In this document: positions 7,701 through 15,390 of the stretch, one piece after another
How positions within the stretch are numbered: position 1 is the stretch's first letter
Layout of the letters: every line of letters starts with the position of its first letter
Assembly: GCA_052387905.1 (NCBI GenBank)
Contig: JBQTIR010000053.1
Span: forward strand, 1-36,338
Direction: 5' to 3'
DNA from: JBQTII01 sp052387905
GTDB lineage: Bacteria; Actinomycetota; Actinomycetes; Sporichthyales; Sporichthyaceae
DNA length: 36,338 bases
Position numbers and translations under genes: made by a program
The notes under the pieces: model-generated
Databases searched by the model: none
What the model was told of the DNA's origin: nothing
What the model saw: only the letters and a program-made list of their open reading frames with translations

Positions 7701-8221
7701 AGGTACCCAGCGCCAAGATCGACACGCTGCTCGAGCACCTGGACGCCGTCGCCGGGACGGGGCACCGCACGCTGGTCTTCAGCCAGTTCACCGGTCTACT
7801 CGATCTCATCCAGGAGCGCCTGAGCGGTGCCGGTGTGCCGTTCTGCCGCCTCGACGGCTCGACCCGGCGCCGGGCCGAGGTGATCGAGGAATTCAAGTCC
7901 GGAATGGCGCCGGTGTTCCTGATCAGCCTCAAGGCCGGCGGCTTCGGGCTGAACCTGACCGAGGCCGACTACTGCTTCCTCATGGATCCGTGGTGGAACC
8001 CCGCCACCGAATTGCAGGCGATTGACCGCACGCACCGGATCGGGCAGACCCGCACGGTCTTCGTCTACCGCCTCATCGCCGAGCACACCATCGAGGAACG
8101 CGTGCTGGCGCTGCAGGCCCGCAAGTCAGAGCTGTTCGCGAACGTCCTCGACAACGGAGCCGGCGGCGAGGGGTTCGGGCGACGCCTCGACGCCGAGGAC
8201 ATCCGCTCCCTGTTCTCCTGA
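4727..8221 (+). CDS. SWIM zinc-finger SNF2-family helicase
   Basis: Predicted ATP-driven DNA translocase of the SNF2/RapA type, 1164 residues. Near the N-terminus (99-109) is a SWIM zinc finger, CSCPIRRDCKH (C-x-C-x5-C-x-H). A long middle region corresponds to the bacterial SNF2 N-terminal helicase-associated domain. The motor begins about residue 700: Walker A DDMGLGKT at about 722-729, Walker B LLDEAQFVKN (DEAQ rather than DEAH), ITGTPLENS, and the C-terminal lobe with SLKAGGFGLNLTEADY and QAIDRTHRIGQTR. GTG 4727 fits a leaderless start. Codons 6-17 are a purine-rich repetitive stretch (GAGCGAG-type units, 4744-4779) giving NERGTSEERER, possibly a REP-like sequence recruited into the gene. 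It stands alone between the anti-sigma factor and a convergent phaC. Role probably in DNA repair or transcription recycling; substrate unknown. Confidence 0.9.
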   Translation: MTVRDANERGTSEERERTAGVAARPALDTGSLRAAVGPGAYERGLDYADRGAVRQVVWREGAKAVVGTVAGSAEQAYVTTVHLVADKAGGPHRFARGECSCPIRRDCKHVVALALVATGYAEPASTEAPRSDREPVSWEDPWRSLLTPQQEGRSATPTPLAIELTLKRALPNRWAGRPGLNEAMQVWARVVREGKKGWIAGELSWGRLGALRYRSEFPGDQVRVLADLYALYLARTGTGYSESHLRYGDDTSIELSAVTSGALIPLLQEARRVGLRLVHAAATGLGDLPVIDAADLCLDVTAPDGPSAPLEVAPILRIGERYGEAEPVAFLGSGTGAVVLPADTAELPGNPAGWPLRLVELTASAPAALQRMALRAEHLTVPGAHRGRFLEEYFPRLSALGEIVSTDGSFAPPVYSPPVLVCRADFGEDHALALRWEWAYQVGEHSRRLPVGTAEPMAFRDPAAEAAMLAGLESGLAPYLRLRRGQPSTPFARAAEPIEDVDERCEEHGLGKMSGPGIDSPLEISGVDTMAFTTEWLPLLRERPGVLVEVTGSPADYREASDSLRIAVSTRALANDEDWYDLGVSITVDGESVPFLAVFVALAQGRSHLLMPGGAYFSLEKPELLALRRLIDEARALADLPAGPLRISRYQSGLWSELVGLGVVTRQAASWRRHVEGLRRLDSVGSTPLPTGLQAELRPYQIEGFEWLAFLWEHRLGGILADDMGLGKTLQALALILHARTVEPDAPPFLIVAPTSVVSNWGAEAARFTPGLRVATVAESATKARRHGGPTLAELAAGADIVVTSYALLRIDSGAYQDQQWAGLLLDEAQFVKNRNAKVHKAARQVPAPFKLAITGTPLENSVMELWALLSITAPGLFPHPDAFKEFYATPIERAGDTELLAQLRRRIRPVLKRRTKEAVAPELPPKQEQVLALALEPRHRKIYDVALARERQKVLKLLDNLDGNRFEILRSLTLLRQLSLHPGLADAADREVPSAKIDTLLEHLDAVAGTGHRTLVFSQFTGLLDLIQERLSGAGVPFCRLDGSTRRRAEVIEEFKSGMAPVFLISLKAGGFGLNLTEADYCFLMDPWWNPATELQAIDRTHRIGQTRTVFVYRLIAEHTIEERVLALQARKSELFANVLDNGAGGEGFGRRLDAEDIRSLFS

Positions 8222-8233
8222 AACGCTATGTAG

Positions 8234-8275
8234 CGTCCGACCGAAGGTGGCCTATAGCGCTCGCTGGGTCGGACG
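8234..8275. repeat. Dispersed hairpin repeat, copy A
   Basis: Nine-base arms CGTCCGACC (8234-8242) and GGTCGGACG (8267-8275) enclose the 20-base core AGGTGGCCTATAGCGCTCGC (8245-8264). The identical core recurs at 12983-13002 between similar arms. Both copies lie between convergent genes, here the SNF2 gene and phaC, and so could work as a bidirectional terminator; there is no T-run. Confidence 0.7.
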
Positions 8276-8290
8276 TCTGCGAGCTCACCG

Positions 8291-9955
8291 TCACCCCCGC
8301 ACGTAGGTGCCGGGGGCATCGCACAGGGCGGGATGACGGTCGCTGCCCAGACCGGGTGGCGGTCCACTACCGCCGGCGCGGGCGCCGACCCAGGTGGCCC
8401 AGTCCTCCCACCACGAACCCCGGTTCTCGGTCGCCGACGACAGCCACTGCTGCGGGTCGGCCGGCAGAGTCTCGTTGGTCCAGAACCGGGCCTTGGGACC
8501 GGGGGGATTGACGATGCCGGCGATGTGTCCCGAGGAACTCAGGACGAACCGGTTCTCCCCGGACAGCAGCTGCGTCGAGCGGTAGGCGGAGGCCCAGGGC
8601 GCAATGTGGTCCTCCTTGGCCGCCAGGATGTACGCGGCGGTGCTGACCTTGCCCAGGTCGAGCGGCACGCCCGCGAGCGTCATCTCGCCGCGCGCCAGCT
8701 GGTTCTCCACGTAACAGGAGCGCAGGTAGGTCGAATGCATCGCGGCGGGCATCCTGGTGCTGTCCTCGTTCCAGGCCAGGATGTCGAACGCGGGCGCGTC
8801 CTCGCCCATCAGCCACCTGCTGGCCACGTAACCCCAAATGAGGTCGTTCGCACGCATCAGGTCGAAGGTGCGCGCCATGTCCTTGGCGTCCAGGAATCCG
8901 GTGCGGGCCATCTTCTTCTCGATCCGTGCGACTGACGCCGCGTCAGAGAATGCACCGAGCTCGCCCGGTTCGGAGAAGTCCAGCAGGGTGTTCAGCAGCG
9001 TCACCGAGTTCACCCGGTTGCCGCCGGTCGCCGCCAGATGAGCCAGCAGCATCGCGGTGAGGCTGCCGCCCAGACACAGCGCCGCGATGTTCACCGTGGC
9101 GGAGCCCGTGATGTCCTCGATCACGTCGAGGGCGGCGAGCGGCCCCGAGAGCAGGTAATCGTCCAAGGTGATTGTGCTCATGGTGCGGTCCGGGTTGCGG
9201 TAGCTGATCGCGAACACCGTGTGGCCGTGATCGAGTGCCCACTGCGCGAAGGAGCGGCCTGGGGCGAGGTCCATGATGTAGTACTTGTTGATCCAGGGCG
9301 GGCTCAGCAGCAGCGGAATCTCGTGCACCGCAGGGGTGCGGGGTTCGTACTGCAGTAGCTCGATGAGGTCGTTGCGAAAGACGACCTTGCCGGCCGTCAC
9401 GGCCAGGTTCTCCCCGACCGTGAAGGCGGTGCGGTCGACCTTGCGGGGCATACCGTCGTTGGTCCGCACGTCGGCCGCGACATTGCGCATTCCACGGACC
9501 AGGCTCATGCCGCCGGTGTCGAACGCACGCTTGAGTGCGGCCGGATTGCCGGGCAGGACGTTGGTGGGAGCCGCGGCGTCCACGACCATCCGGCCCAGGA
9601 AGTTGGCCTTGGCGGCCCAGGGCTCTTTGAGCTCCGCGGCCGCGATCAGGTCGCCCACCAGCTGCTCGAAGAGCCGGTAGGCCTGCAGGCTGGCGAAGTA
9701 GGGAGCGCTGGATTCCCAGGCCGGGTCGGCGAAGCGCCGGTCCTTGACGGTCGCCGACATCGGGCCGGCGCTGTTGAGTCCGAGCGCGCGACCCGCGGTG
9801 GCCAGACCAGCGTGGGCTAGCCCTTCCCCGTAGCGGACCAGGCCCTCCGCGACGGGTCCGGGCCGGCGCACGAGTCCCGCGCCGAGCCGGGTCACGGCCC
9901 CGCCGAGCCCGATCGGGTCGCGGTCGGCCTTGGCCGGAAGTCTCAAAGTCACCAC
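8291..9955 (-). CDS. phaC: Poly(3-hydroxyalkanoate) synthase
   Basis: PHA synthase joins (R)-3-hydroxyacyl-CoA units into storage polyester at the granule surface. At 554 residues it has class I/II length. The alpha/beta-hydrolase triad is visible: Cys294 in the lipase-like box ALCLGGS (canonical form G-x-C-x-G-G), Asp449 in AAKEDHIAPW, His477 in SSSGHIAGIVNPPG. Other family signatures are PPWINKYYIMDL and the C-terminal PADPQQWL. GTG 9955 is favoured because GAGG lies 8 bases upstream on the minus strand; a second GTG follows at 9952. It begins 22 bases after the MaoC-type hydratase gene, so the two are probably one operon in which the hydratase supplies the monomer. Monomer preference cannot be read from sequence. 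Confidence 0.92.
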   Translation of the reverse strand: MVTLRLPAKADRDPIGLGGAVTRLGAGLVRRPGPVAEGLVRYGEGLAHAGLATAGRALGLNSAGPMSATVKDRRFADPAWESSAPYFASLQAYRLFEQLVGDLIAAAELKEPWAAKANFLGRMVVDAAAPTNVLPGNPAALKRAFDTGGMSLVRGMRNVAADVRTNDGMPRKVDRTAFTVGENLAVTAGKVVFRNDLIELLQYEPRTPAVHEIPLLLSPPWINKYYIMDLAPGRSFAQWALDHGHTVFAISYRNPDRTMSTITLDDYLLSGPLAALDVIEDITGSATVNIAALCLGGSLTAMLLAHLAATGGNRVNSVTLLNTLLDFSEPGELGAFSDAASVARIEKKMARTGFLDAKDMARTFDLMRANDLIWGYVASRWLMGEDAPAFDILAWNEDSTRMPAAMHSTYLRSCYVENQLARGEMTLAGVPLDLGKVSTAAYILAAKEDHIAPWASAYRSTQLLSGENRFVLSSSGHIAGIVNPPGPKARFWTNETLPADPQQWLSSATENRGSWWEDWATWVGARAGGSGPPPGLGSDRHPALCDAPGTYVRG

Positions 9956-9977
9956 AAGTGCATCCTCACGCTCGTGT

Positions 9978-10442
9978 CTAGGCGAAGTAGCGGAACACGA
10001 GCTCGGCGACGCAGGCCGGCTTGCGCTGATTTTCGACCTCGAAGGTGGCCGTGATCGTCAGTTGCATACCGCCGGGGACCGGGTCGGCCGCGAGTACCTC
10101 GGCCCCCATCCGCACGTTCGCACCCGACGGAACCGGGGACGGGAACCGGGTCTTGTTGAGCCCGTAATTGACCACCGCACCGGCGCCCTCGACGGCGAGG
10201 AGTTCGAAGAGGAACCGCGACGCCAGCGAGAGCGTCAGGTAGCCGTGGGCGATCGTGGTGCCGAACGGGCCGCCCCGGGCTCGATCCGGGTCGATGTGGA
10301 TCCACTGGTGATCGCCACTGGCGTCGGCAAACAGATCAATCTGACCCTGCTCGACTGTAAGCCAGTCACTGAAGCCGAGATGCTTGCCGGCGCAGTTCTC
10401 CAGGTCATTCAGGTGCAGGACGTTCGACGGCGACGCGGTCAT
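9978..10442 (-). CDS. MaoC-family (R)-enoyl-CoA hydratase
   Basis: Hot-dog-fold hydratase of 154 residues, expected to hydrate enoyl-CoA to (R)-3-hydroxyacyl-CoA, the monomer used by PHA synthase (PhaJ-like role). The hydratase-2 motif is present: Asp40 and His45 in DASGDHQWIHID, followed by GGPFGTTIAHGYLTLSL, the typical second half. ATG 10442 is chosen because GAGGAG lies 5-10 bases upstream on the minus strand; an extension to 10496 adds Arg-rich sequence with no domain. It directly precedes phaC (22-base gap). Specificity is inferred from context; many MaoC proteins of unknown substrate look alike. Confidence 0.85.
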   Translation of the reverse strand: MTASPSNVLHLNDLENCAGKHLGFSDWLTVEQGQIDLFADASGDHQWIHIDPDRARGGPFGTTIAHGYLTLSLASRFLFELLAVEGAGAVVNYGLNKTRFPSPVPSGANVRMGAEVLAADPVPGGMQLTITATFEVENQRKPACVAELVFRYFA

Positions 10443-10535
10443 GGCGCTCCTCGGTCTGCGAGCACCCGAAACTACGCGGGTTCGCCCAGCAGCCACAACG
10501 GCTCCCGCCCGAGGTGGGGTGCCGGAAGCAGCGCG

Positions 10536-12542
10536 TCAGGGCAGGACAGCCAGCCCGTTCGCGGCGCGGATGACCTCGACGATCGAGGCCATGATCTCGG
10601 TCAACCCGTAGTCCTTCGGGGTGAAGACCGCAGCGACTCCGGACGCCGTGAGCGCACGGGCGTCGGCATCGGGGACGATGCCCCCCACGATCACCGGGAT
10701 CTCCCCGGCCCCTGCCGCGCGCAGGCGGGTCATCACGTCCGGGATCAACTCCATGTGCGAGCCGGACAGGATCGACAGGCCGACGCAGTGCACGTCCTCC
10801 TCGACGGCCGCCGCCACAATCTGAGCCGGAGTCAAACGGATGCCCTGATAGATGACCTCGAAGCCGACGTCGCGCGCGCGCACCGCCACCTGTTCGGCGC
10901 CGTTGGAATGCCCGTCCAGCCCCGGCTTGCCGACCAGCAGTCGCAGCCGGCGGCCGAGCTCCTCGCCGGTCACCCGTACGGATTCCCGGACTGCGGCGAT
11001 CTCCGCGCCGTCGGAGGCGACACTCACGCCGGACACCCCGGTCGGGGCGCGGTACTCGCCGAACTCCTCGCGCAGCGCACCAGACCACTCCCCCGTCGTG
11101 ACCCCGGCCCGCACACAGTCCAAGGTGGCGGCCATCAGGTTGACCTCGGTCTTGGCCGCCGCACGTAGCCCGTCCAGGGCGACGGCCACCGCAGCGTCGT
11201 CGCGTTGCGCCCGCCAGGCGGCCAAGCCCGCGAGCGCGGCGGCTTCCGCCTCGGGGTCCGCGGTCTGAATTGCGGCGTCGAGGTCGGCCAGCAGCGGGTT
11301 CGGCTCGGTCTCGGTGAAGGAGTTGACCCCGATCACCTTGTCCTGTCCCGACTCGATGCGTGCGCGGCGTTCGGCGTGCGAGGCGACCAGCGCGGACTTC
11401 ATGTAGCCGGACTCGACGGCGGCCACCGCTCCACCGAGTTCGGCGATGCGGTCCATCTCGGCGCGGGCGTCCGCGACCAACTGCGCCACCTTGGCCTCGA
11501 CGACGATCGAGCCGGTGAACAGGTCCTCGTAGTCCAGTAGGTCGGACTCATGAGCCAGCACCTGCTGGATCCGCAGCGACCACTGCTGGTCCCACGGTCG
11601 CGGCAGGCCCAGCGCCTCGTTCCAGGCGGGTAGCTGGACCGCCCGCGCCCGGGCGTCCTTGGACAGCGTCACCCCGAGCATCTCCAGCACGATGCGCTGG
11701 ATGTTGTTCTCCGGCTGAGCCTCCGTCAGACCAAGGGAGTTGACCTGCACGCCGTAGCGGAATCGGCGAGCCTTGGGGTCGGTGACGCCGTAGCGCTCGG
11801 CGGTGACGGTGTCCCAGAGCTGCACGAACGCGCGCATCTTGCACATCTCCTCGACGAAACGCACGCCGGCGTTGACGAAGAAGGAGATGCGGGCGACGAC
11901 CTCACCGAATCGCTCGGGGGGGACCTGGCCCGAATCGCGCACTGCATCCAACACGGCGATCGCCGTCGACATGGCGAAGGCAAGTTCCTGGACGGTGGTG
12001 GCCCCGGCCTCCTGCAGGTGGTAGCTGCAGATGTTGATCGGGTTCCACTTGGGCACGTTGACCACCGTGTAGGCGATCGTGTCGACGGTCAGGCGCATCG
12101 AGGCAGCCGGCGGGAACACGTAGGTGCCGCGGGAGAGGTACTCCTTGATGATGTCGTTCTGCGTCGTGCCCGAGAGCTTGGCAAGCACGGTGGACGGCTC
12201 GGCGCCGGCCGCCAGCGCCTGCTCCTCGGCGACGACCTGGTACATCCCCAGCAGCCACATCGCGGTGGCATTGATCGTCATCGAGGTGTTCATCGTCTCC
12301 AGCGGGATACCGACGAACAGCTTGCGCATCTCGCCCAGGTGCGGCACCGGGACGCCGACCTTGCCGACCTCGCCGCGCGCGAGCACATGGTCGGGGTCGT
12401 AACCGGTCTGGGTGGGGAGGTCGAAGGCCACCGACAACCCCGTCTGACCCTTTGCCAGGTTGCCCCGGTAGAGCGCGTTGGAACCCTCGGCCGAGGAATG
12501 CCCGGCGTAGGTACGGATCAGCCAGGGCTTGTCACGGGTCAC
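10536..12542 (-). CDS. meaA: MeaA / ethylmalonyl-CoA mutase-like, B12-dependent
   Basis: Adenosylcobalamin-dependent acyl-CoA mutase, 668 residues, resembling actinobacterial MeaA, the ethylmalonyl-CoA mutase of the ethylmalonyl-CoA pathway (ethylmalonyl-CoA to methylsuccinyl-CoA). The N-terminus has RTYAGHSSAEGSN, then GQTGLSVAFDLPTQTGYD and MNTSMTINATAMWLL, which match the substrate-binding barrel. The C-terminal B12 domain starts near 535 with the base-off motif DGHSNG (Asp543, His545, Gly548), then LSILSGSH and VGGIVPD. One chain carries both domains, as in MeaA/Ecm and unlike the IcmA/IcmB split. GTG 12542 lies 6 bases after TACCAT, a leaderless arrangement. crotonyl-CoA carboxylase/reductase is not in the window. 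The cofactor could come from PduO (28458-29045). Methylmalonyl-CoA mutase activity is less likely but not excluded by eye. Confidence 0.85.
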   Translation of the reverse strand: MTRDKPWLIRTYAGHSSAEGSNALYRGNLAKGQTGLSVAFDLPTQTGYDPDHVLARGEVGKVGVPVPHLGEMRKLFVGIPLETMNTSMTINATAMWLLGMYQVVAEEQALAAGAEPSTVLAKLSGTTQNDIIKEYLSRGTYVFPPAASMRLTVDTIAYTVVNVPKWNPINICSYHLQEAGATTVQELAFAMSTAIAVLDAVRDSGQVPPERFGEVVARISFFVNAGVRFVEEMCKMRAFVQLWDTVTAERYGVTDPKARRFRYGVQVNSLGLTEAQPENNIQRIVLEMLGVTLSKDARARAVQLPAWNEALGLPRPWDQQWSLRIQQVLAHESDLLDYEDLFTGSIVVEAKVAQLVADARAEMDRIAELGGAVAAVESGYMKSALVASHAERRARIESGQDKVIGVNSFTETEPNPLLADLDAAIQTADPEAEAAALAGLAAWRAQRDDAAVAVALDGLRAAAKTEVNLMAATLDCVRAGVTTGEWSGALREEFGEYRAPTGVSGVSVASDGAEIAAVRESVRVTGEELGRRLRLLVGKPGLDGHSNGAEQVAVRARDVGFEVIYQGIRLTPAQIVAAAVEEDVHCVGLSILSGSHMELIPDVMTRLRAAGAGEIPVIVGGIVPDADARALTASGVAAVFTPKDYGLTEIMASIVEVIRAANGLAVLP

Positions 12543-12548
12543 CCCTTG

Positions 12549-12554
12549 ATGGTA
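12549..12554 (-). promoter_or_regulatory. -10 element of meaA (leaderless start)
   Basis: Minus-strand TACCAT (12554-12549) ends 6 bases before GTG 12542. AAGGGG also abuts the GTG but is too close to act as a normal ribosome site. The short leader leaves no room for a cobalamin riboswitch. Confidence 0.4.
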
Positions 12555-12626
12555 ACCAGCGCGGCCAGGAACATGGCCAACGGCTCCTTCGTCGCCGACA
12601 CGGCAGGAAGGGAGCAGAATCAGGCC

Positions 12627-12971
12627 ATGACGAGCTACTCCTACCTCTGGGGGCCCGTCGCCGCCTTCGCGATCGTCGGCTTCTTCATCCTCATCCTGCG
12701 CTGGTCGGCCGCGAGCAACACCGGCTCGCTGCTCGCGCGGCGCACCCGCTCCGGTGCCGAGAACGACTACGGCCTGCTGACGGCCATCGCGGCCCCTGCC
12801 TCGACGGCCGAGGGCGAGCGCCTGCGGGCGCTGCTGGGCCTGGCCGGGGTCAAGGGGACGCTGACGCGGACCGACGTGGGTTTCCGGATTTTCGTCTTCC
12901 CCGCCGATGCCCGCCGGGCCCGCCAGGTGCTCTCCGACGCCGGTGAGCAGGGAATCCCACCCCGCTTCTGA
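12627..12971 (+). CDS. Small membrane protein with DUF2007-like domain
   Basis: A 114-residue protein with one N-terminal membrane helix (about residues 7-26, LWGPVAAFAIVGFFILIL) and a cytosolic C-terminal part. Residues about 62-105, with RALLGLAGVKGTL and IFVFPADARRARQVL, resemble the DUF2007 'putative signal transducing' fold. ATG 12627 is chosen because the helix follows directly; GGAAGGGAG lies about 12-20 bases upstream, rather far, and CAGAAT lies 6 bases before the ATG. ATG 12573 is an in-frame alternative. It is divergent from meaA and convergent with murA; its stop codon lies in the arm of a hairpin repeat. Function unknown. Confidence 0.7.
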   Translation: MTSYSYLWGPVAAFAIVGFFILILRWSAASNTGSLLARRTRSGAENDYGLLTAIAAPASTAEGERLRALLGLAGVKGTLTRTDVGFRIFVFPADARRARQVLSDAGEQGIPPRF

Positions 12972-13015
12972 CGTCCGACTCTAGGTGGCCTATAGCGCTC
13001 GCCTGGTCGGACGTC
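12970..13015. repeat. Dispersed hairpin repeat, copy B
   Basis: Ten-base arms GACGTCCGAC (12970-12979) and GTCGGACGTC (13006-13015) enclose the same 20-base core as copy A, AGGTGGCCTATAGCGCTCGC at 12983-13002. It again lies at a convergent junction, between the small membrane protein gene and murA. Core orientation on the plus strand is the same in both copies. Confidence 0.7.
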
Positions 13016-13032
13016 CGCAGTAATCCTGCCGC

Positions 13033-14313
13033 TCAGGAGTCGAAGAAATCCGGGTCCGGTTCGCGGATGACGACCGCACCGAGGGAGTTCAACTGCTCCA
13101 CGAAGCCGGCGTACCCGCGGTCGACGTGATGGACGTCGGTCACGATCGTCTCTCCGTCGGCCACCAGTCCGGCCAACACCAGGCCGGCCCCGGCCCGGAT
13201 GTCGTGCGCCTTGACCGGCGCACCGGAGAGGCGCTCCCGGCCGCGGATGACCGCGTGATGACCGTCGGTCCTGATCTCCGAACCCAGCCGCACCATCTCG
13301 TCGATGAACATGAACCGCGCCTCGAAGACGTTCTCGGTCACCATCGCTGCGCCCTCCGCGACGGTGTTCAGCGCGATGAAGGCCGGCTGAAGGTCGGTCG
13401 GGAAGCCCGGGTAGGGCAGCGTGACGATGTCGACGGCCTCGGGGCGGCGGTCCATCGCGACCCGGAATCCGTTGGTGAGCCACTCGACGTCGGCACCGGC
13501 GGTGACGAGCTTGTCCAGCGGGAGTTCGATGTGCTGGGGGCAGGAGTTGCGGATGGTCACGTCGCCGCGGGTCATCGCCGCCGCCACCGCCCAGGTTCCG
13601 GCGACGATGCGGTCGGGGACGGTGCGGTGCGTCGTCGGGGAGAGGGGGCGCCCGGCGGTGCCTTCGATCTCGATCGTGGACGTGCCGCCGCCGGAGACCT
13701 TGGCACCCATCGCGGTGAGCATGTCGACGAGGTCGACGATCTCCGGTTCGCGTGCCGCGTTGTCGATGACCGTGGTGCCGTCGGCCAGTACCGCGGCCAT
13801 CAGTACGTTCTCGGTCGCGCCGACACTGGGGAAGTCCAGGTAGATCGAGGCACCCCGCAACCCGTCGGGAGCCTTGGCGAGGATGTAGCCGTGCTCGGAC
13901 TCATTCGTGGTGCCGAGCTTGGCCAGGCCCGCGAGATGGAAATCCAGCGCCCGCACGCCGATGCTGTCCCCGCCCGGCAGCGCCACCTTGGCCTGCCCGC
14001 ACCGGGCGACCAGCGGGCCGAGCACGCAGATCGACGCGCGCAGCCGCCGGACCAACTCGTAGGGCGCCTCGTGGTCGAGGGTCTGCGGAACGTCGATGAC
14101 GACGCTTCCCAGGCCGACCTCGACCTCGCAGCCCAAACGGCGCAGCAGCGCGGCCATGTAGTCGGTGTCAAGGATGTCCGGGACGTTGGTCAGCGTCGTG
14201 CGTCCCGGTGCCAGCAGCGCCGCCGACATCAGCTTGAGCACGCTGTTCTTGGCACCGGAGATCGTGACCTCGCCGACCAGCCGTGCCCCGCCTTGAACCC
14301 GGAACCTGTCCAC
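13033..14313 (-). CDS. murA: UDP-GlcNAc 1-carboxyvinyltransferase, Asp active site
   Basis: MurA transfers enolpyruvate from PEP to UDP-N-acetylglucosamine, the first committed step of peptidoglycan synthesis, in the cytosol. The 426-residue length is normal. Lys22 and Asn23 are in the conserved GAKNSVLK. The active-site loop reads LPGGDSIGVRALDFH: Asp116 stands where most bacteria have the Cys (E. coli Cys115) that fosfomycin alkylates. Asp at this site is known from M. tuberculosis MurA and gives intrinsic fosfomycin resistance. GTG 14313 begins the usual MDRFRVQGG N-terminus and lies 6 bases after TACGAT, another leaderless-type start. It is convergent with 12627-12971 and divergent from the secreted AMIN-like gene. 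Confidence 0.95.
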   Translation of the reverse strand: MDRFRVQGGARLVGEVTISGAKNSVLKLMSAALLAPGRTTLTNVPDILDTDYMAALLRRLGCEVEVGLGSVVIDVPQTLDHEAPYELVRRLRASICVLGPLVARCGQAKVALPGGDSIGVRALDFHLAGLAKLGTTNESEHGYILAKAPDGLRGASIYLDFPSVGATENVLMAAVLADGTTVIDNAAREPEIVDLVDMLTAMGAKVSGGGTSTIEIEGTAGRPLSPTTHRTVPDRIVAGTWAVAAAMTRGDVTIRNSCPQHIELPLDKLVTAGADVEWLTNGFRVAMDRRPEAVDIVTLPYPGFPTDLQPAFIALNTVAEGAAMVTENVFEARFMFIDEMVRLGSEIRTDGHHAVIRGRERLSGAPVKAHDIRAGAGLVLAGLVADGETIVTDVHHVDRGYAGFVEQLNSLGAVVIREPDPDFFDS

Positions 14314-14319
14314 GGGTAG

Positions 14320-14325
14320 ATCGTA
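14320..14325 (-). promoter_or_regulatory. -10 element of murA (leaderless start)
   Basis: Minus-strand TACGAT (14325-14320) ends 6 bases before GTG 14313 and no Shine-Dalgarno intervenes. Confidence 0.45.
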
Positions 14326-14452
14326 TGGGCCCCGCCCTACCCGGCCCGACGAAGGCGCGGGGCGAATGGTCGGTCGCCGCGGTAAACCGAACTTGCTCCT
14401 GGTGCGTCATGTGGTGTGTGCGGCCGATGGAGGCCGCCGAGAGGGGTGGATC

Positions 14453-15334
14453 ATGCGAGGACGTCTGCGAACAGCACTGGTGGCCGGGCTTGCCCTGACT
14501 GCTCTGACGGCCCCGGGCCAAAGCACGCTCGCCCGGGCCAGCCACAACGAACCCGGGACGTCCCGGCTGACCGAGATCCGCGCTGCGGCGCACCAGGGCT
14601 TCGACCGCCTGGTGTTTGAGTTCAGCGGCGCCCTGCCCACGAACATCTTCGTCCAGTGGGCCCCGCAGATCACCCAGGACGGCTCCGGCGACAAGATCCC
14701 CGCGGCCGGCAACGCATTTCTCGCGATCGGGCTGAACGGGGTCACCGGGTTCGACTCCGCCGACAGATCCACGTTTGGTCCACTGCGGCGCTCGCTCGCC
14801 CTACCCAACCTCAATCAGGTCGTGCACGCCGGCGAGTTCGAAGGTCAGATTTCCCTCGGTGCGAGCCTGCTGGCCAAAACCTCGTTCACCACCTCGACGC
14901 GCACCAACCCGAGCCGCGTGGTGATCGACGTCCGCAACGACTACGCGCGCACCCGTGTCCCGGTGTTCCTGACGGACAACAGCACCGCCGAGACGCGGTC
15001 GGTGTCGCGGTGGGTGCCGACGAATGCCCCCGCCACCGGCGCCCTGCACCGGATGTTCGCCGGCCCCACCGCGGCCGAGAAGGCCCGCGGGGTGATCAAC
15101 CGCCGCAGCGGCGCGACCGGCTTCCGTTCCCTGTCGATCTCCGATGGCATCGCCCGGCTTCGCCTCGTCGGCGGCTGCAACTCCCGGGGGTCGACGGCCA
15201 CCATCGCCAATCAGATCAACGCGACCTTGAAGTCGCTGCGGGGCGTGCGCTGGGTGAAGATCTACTCCCCCGACGGTCAGACCGCACGCCCCAACGGGCA
15301 GACCGACTCGATCCCGGCCTGCCTGGAGCCCTGA
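14453..15334 (+). CDS. Secreted AMIN-like / GerMN-domain protein
   Basis: Exported protein of 293 residues, probably in the cell wall. Residues 1-29 form a signal peptide; no lipobox is present. Residues about 39-162 resemble the actinobacterial AMIN-like domain (AAHQGFDRLVFEFSG, then a beta-rich stretch ending SRVVIDV). Residues about 195-275 resemble a GerMN (sporulation/germination) domain: LHRMFAGPTAAEKARGV, SISDGIARLRL, TIANQINATL, and VRWVKIYSPDG. ATG 14453 has GAGAGGGGTGG a few bases upstream and starts the signal peptide. It is divergent from murA, which hints at a cell-envelope role, but the exact function is unknown. A hairpin at 15365-15384 follows. Confidence 0.78.
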   Translation: MRGRLRTALVAGLALTALTAPGQSTLARASHNEPGTSRLTEIRAAAHQGFDRLVFEFSGALPTNIFVQWAPQITQDGSGDKIPAAGNAFLAIGLNGVTGFDSADRSTFGPLRRSLALPNLNQVVHAGEFEGQISLGASLLAKTSFTTSTRTNPSRVVIDVRNDYARTRVPVFLTDNSTAETRSVSRWVPTNAPATGALHRMFAGPTAAEKARGVINRRSGATGFRSLSISDGIARLRLVGGCNSRGSTATIANQINATLKSLRGVRWVKIYSPDGQTARPNGQTDSIPACLEP

Positions 15335-15364
15335 CGAGGCCGATTCCGACGGATCGTCAGACAA

Positions 15365-15384
15365 CTGGAGAAGACCTTCTCCAG
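15365..15384 (+). terminator. Hairpin after AMIN-like gene
   Basis: CTGGAGAAG (15365-15373) pairs with CTTCTCCAG (15376-15384), a near-perfect 9-bp stem with a very short loop, 31 bases after the stop codon. It is not followed by a T-run. Probably a terminator that also insulates the next promoter. Confidence 0.5.
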
Positions 15385-15390
15385 GATCTA

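Noticed and set aside
12543..12626. Cobalamin riboswitch upstream of meaA (or pduO)
   Set aside because: The leaders are too short: both genes start 6 bases after a -10-like element and no B12-box sequence was seen.
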